In this document: piece after piece, positions 5,594-5,777 of the stretch
How the letters are laid out: the number at the start of each line of letters is the position of its first letter
Position numbering within the stretch: the stretch's first letter is position 1
Origin: DASUSF01 sp036375275
GTDB lineage: Bacteria > Pseudomonadota > Alphaproteobacteria > Geminicoccales > Geminicoccaceae
Length of the DNA stretch: 5,777 nt
Direction of reading: 5' to 3'
Assembly: GCA_036375275.1 (NCBI GenBank)
Contig: DASUSF010000047.1
Span: 1-5,777 of the forward strand
Translations under genes and position numbers: made by a program
The notes under the pieces: model-generated
Told to the model about the DNA's origin: nothing
Databases searched by the model: none
What the model saw: only the letters and a program-made list of their open reading frames with translations

Positions 5594-5777
5594 GGATCAC
5601 GCGGCCGCGCACGCGGCCGGCGCGGAGGTCGGCGAGCGCCTGGGGCGCCGCGTCGAGCGGGCGGACGTCGAGCGGGATCGGCGGCACCTTGCCGGCGCGG
5701 CCGAGCGCCATGACCTCGTGCATCTCGTCGAGCGTGCCGACGTAGGAGCCGCGCAGGGTCAGCGAGCGCTGCGGCAG
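5577..5777 (-). CDS. Zinc-type (MDR) alcohol dehydrogenase, C-terminal fragment (5' end outside window)
   Basis: Only the last 66 codons and the TGA are in the window; the frame is open to the right edge. The visible residues match the end of medium-chain, zinc-dependent alcohol dehydrogenases: RGSYVGTLDEMHEVMALG (residues 9-26 of the fragment), AGKVPPIPLDVRPLDAAPQAL, then LRAGRVRGRVILRPDA at the end. This is the returning part of the catalytic domain; the zinc ligands and the GxGxxG cofactor site would lie upstream, beyond the window. The protein would oxidise an alcohol or reduce an aldehyde with NAD(P). The substrate is unknown and related quinone-reductase-like MDR members cannot be fully excluded. 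The gene is convergent with the TAXI gene and separated from it by 25 bases, so the two are not an operon. Confidence 0.9.
   Translation of the reverse strand: MPQRSLTLRGSYVGTLDEMHEVMALGRAGKVPPIPLDVRPLDAAPQALADLRAGRVRGRVILRPDA

Overview
The window is about 70% G+C and carries six protein-coding genes, two of them cut by the window edges. The gene types (an HNH protein of the form common in Rhizobiales and Rhodospirillales, a TAXI-type TRAP binding protein, a Tat-like lipoprotein hydrolase, an RTX protein) and the strong GC bias at third positions suggest a high-GC alphaproteobacterium, possibly of the Rhodospirillales group. That placement is inference from gene style only. I see no rRNA, tRNA, CRISPR array, insertion sequence or phage gene.

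Layout from left to right: (1) positions 1-1093, minus strand, a NAPE-PLD/RomA-type metallo-beta-lactamase-fold hydrolase with a lipoprotein/Tat-like leader, its 3' end outside the window; (2) a 162-bp divergent intergenic region; (3) 1256-1849, plus strand, an HNH endonuclease; (4) a 12-bp convergent gap; (5) a two-gene minus-strand operon, read from 4320 down to 1862, with an acidic RTX calcium-binding protein followed by an exported alpha/beta hydrolase of the PhoPQ-activated pathogenicity-related (PqaA) family; (6) a 229-bp divergent regulatory region with an AT-richer core at about 4334-4390; (7) 4550-5551, plus strand, a TAXI-family TRAP solute-binding protein; (8) a 25-bp convergent gap and the C-terminal 66 residues of a zinc-type alcohol dehydrogenase on the minus strand, 5577 to the window end.

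How the genes fit together: four of the six products look exported or surface-located (the MBL lipoprotein, the RTX protein by type I secretion, the PqaA-like hydrolase by Sec, the TAXI protein in the periplasm). The only pair with operon evidence is RTX plus PqaA-like: same strand, with the RTX stop TGA inside a GTGA overlap with the longest form of the next gene. The others are separate transcription units in divergent or convergent arrangement. No type I secretion ABC/MFP genes and no TRAP permease gene lie in the window, so both the RTX protein and the TAXI protein depend on partners encoded elsewhere. Most of the window is ordinary housekeeping or accessory content. The RTX/PqaA-like pair is the part most worth a second look.
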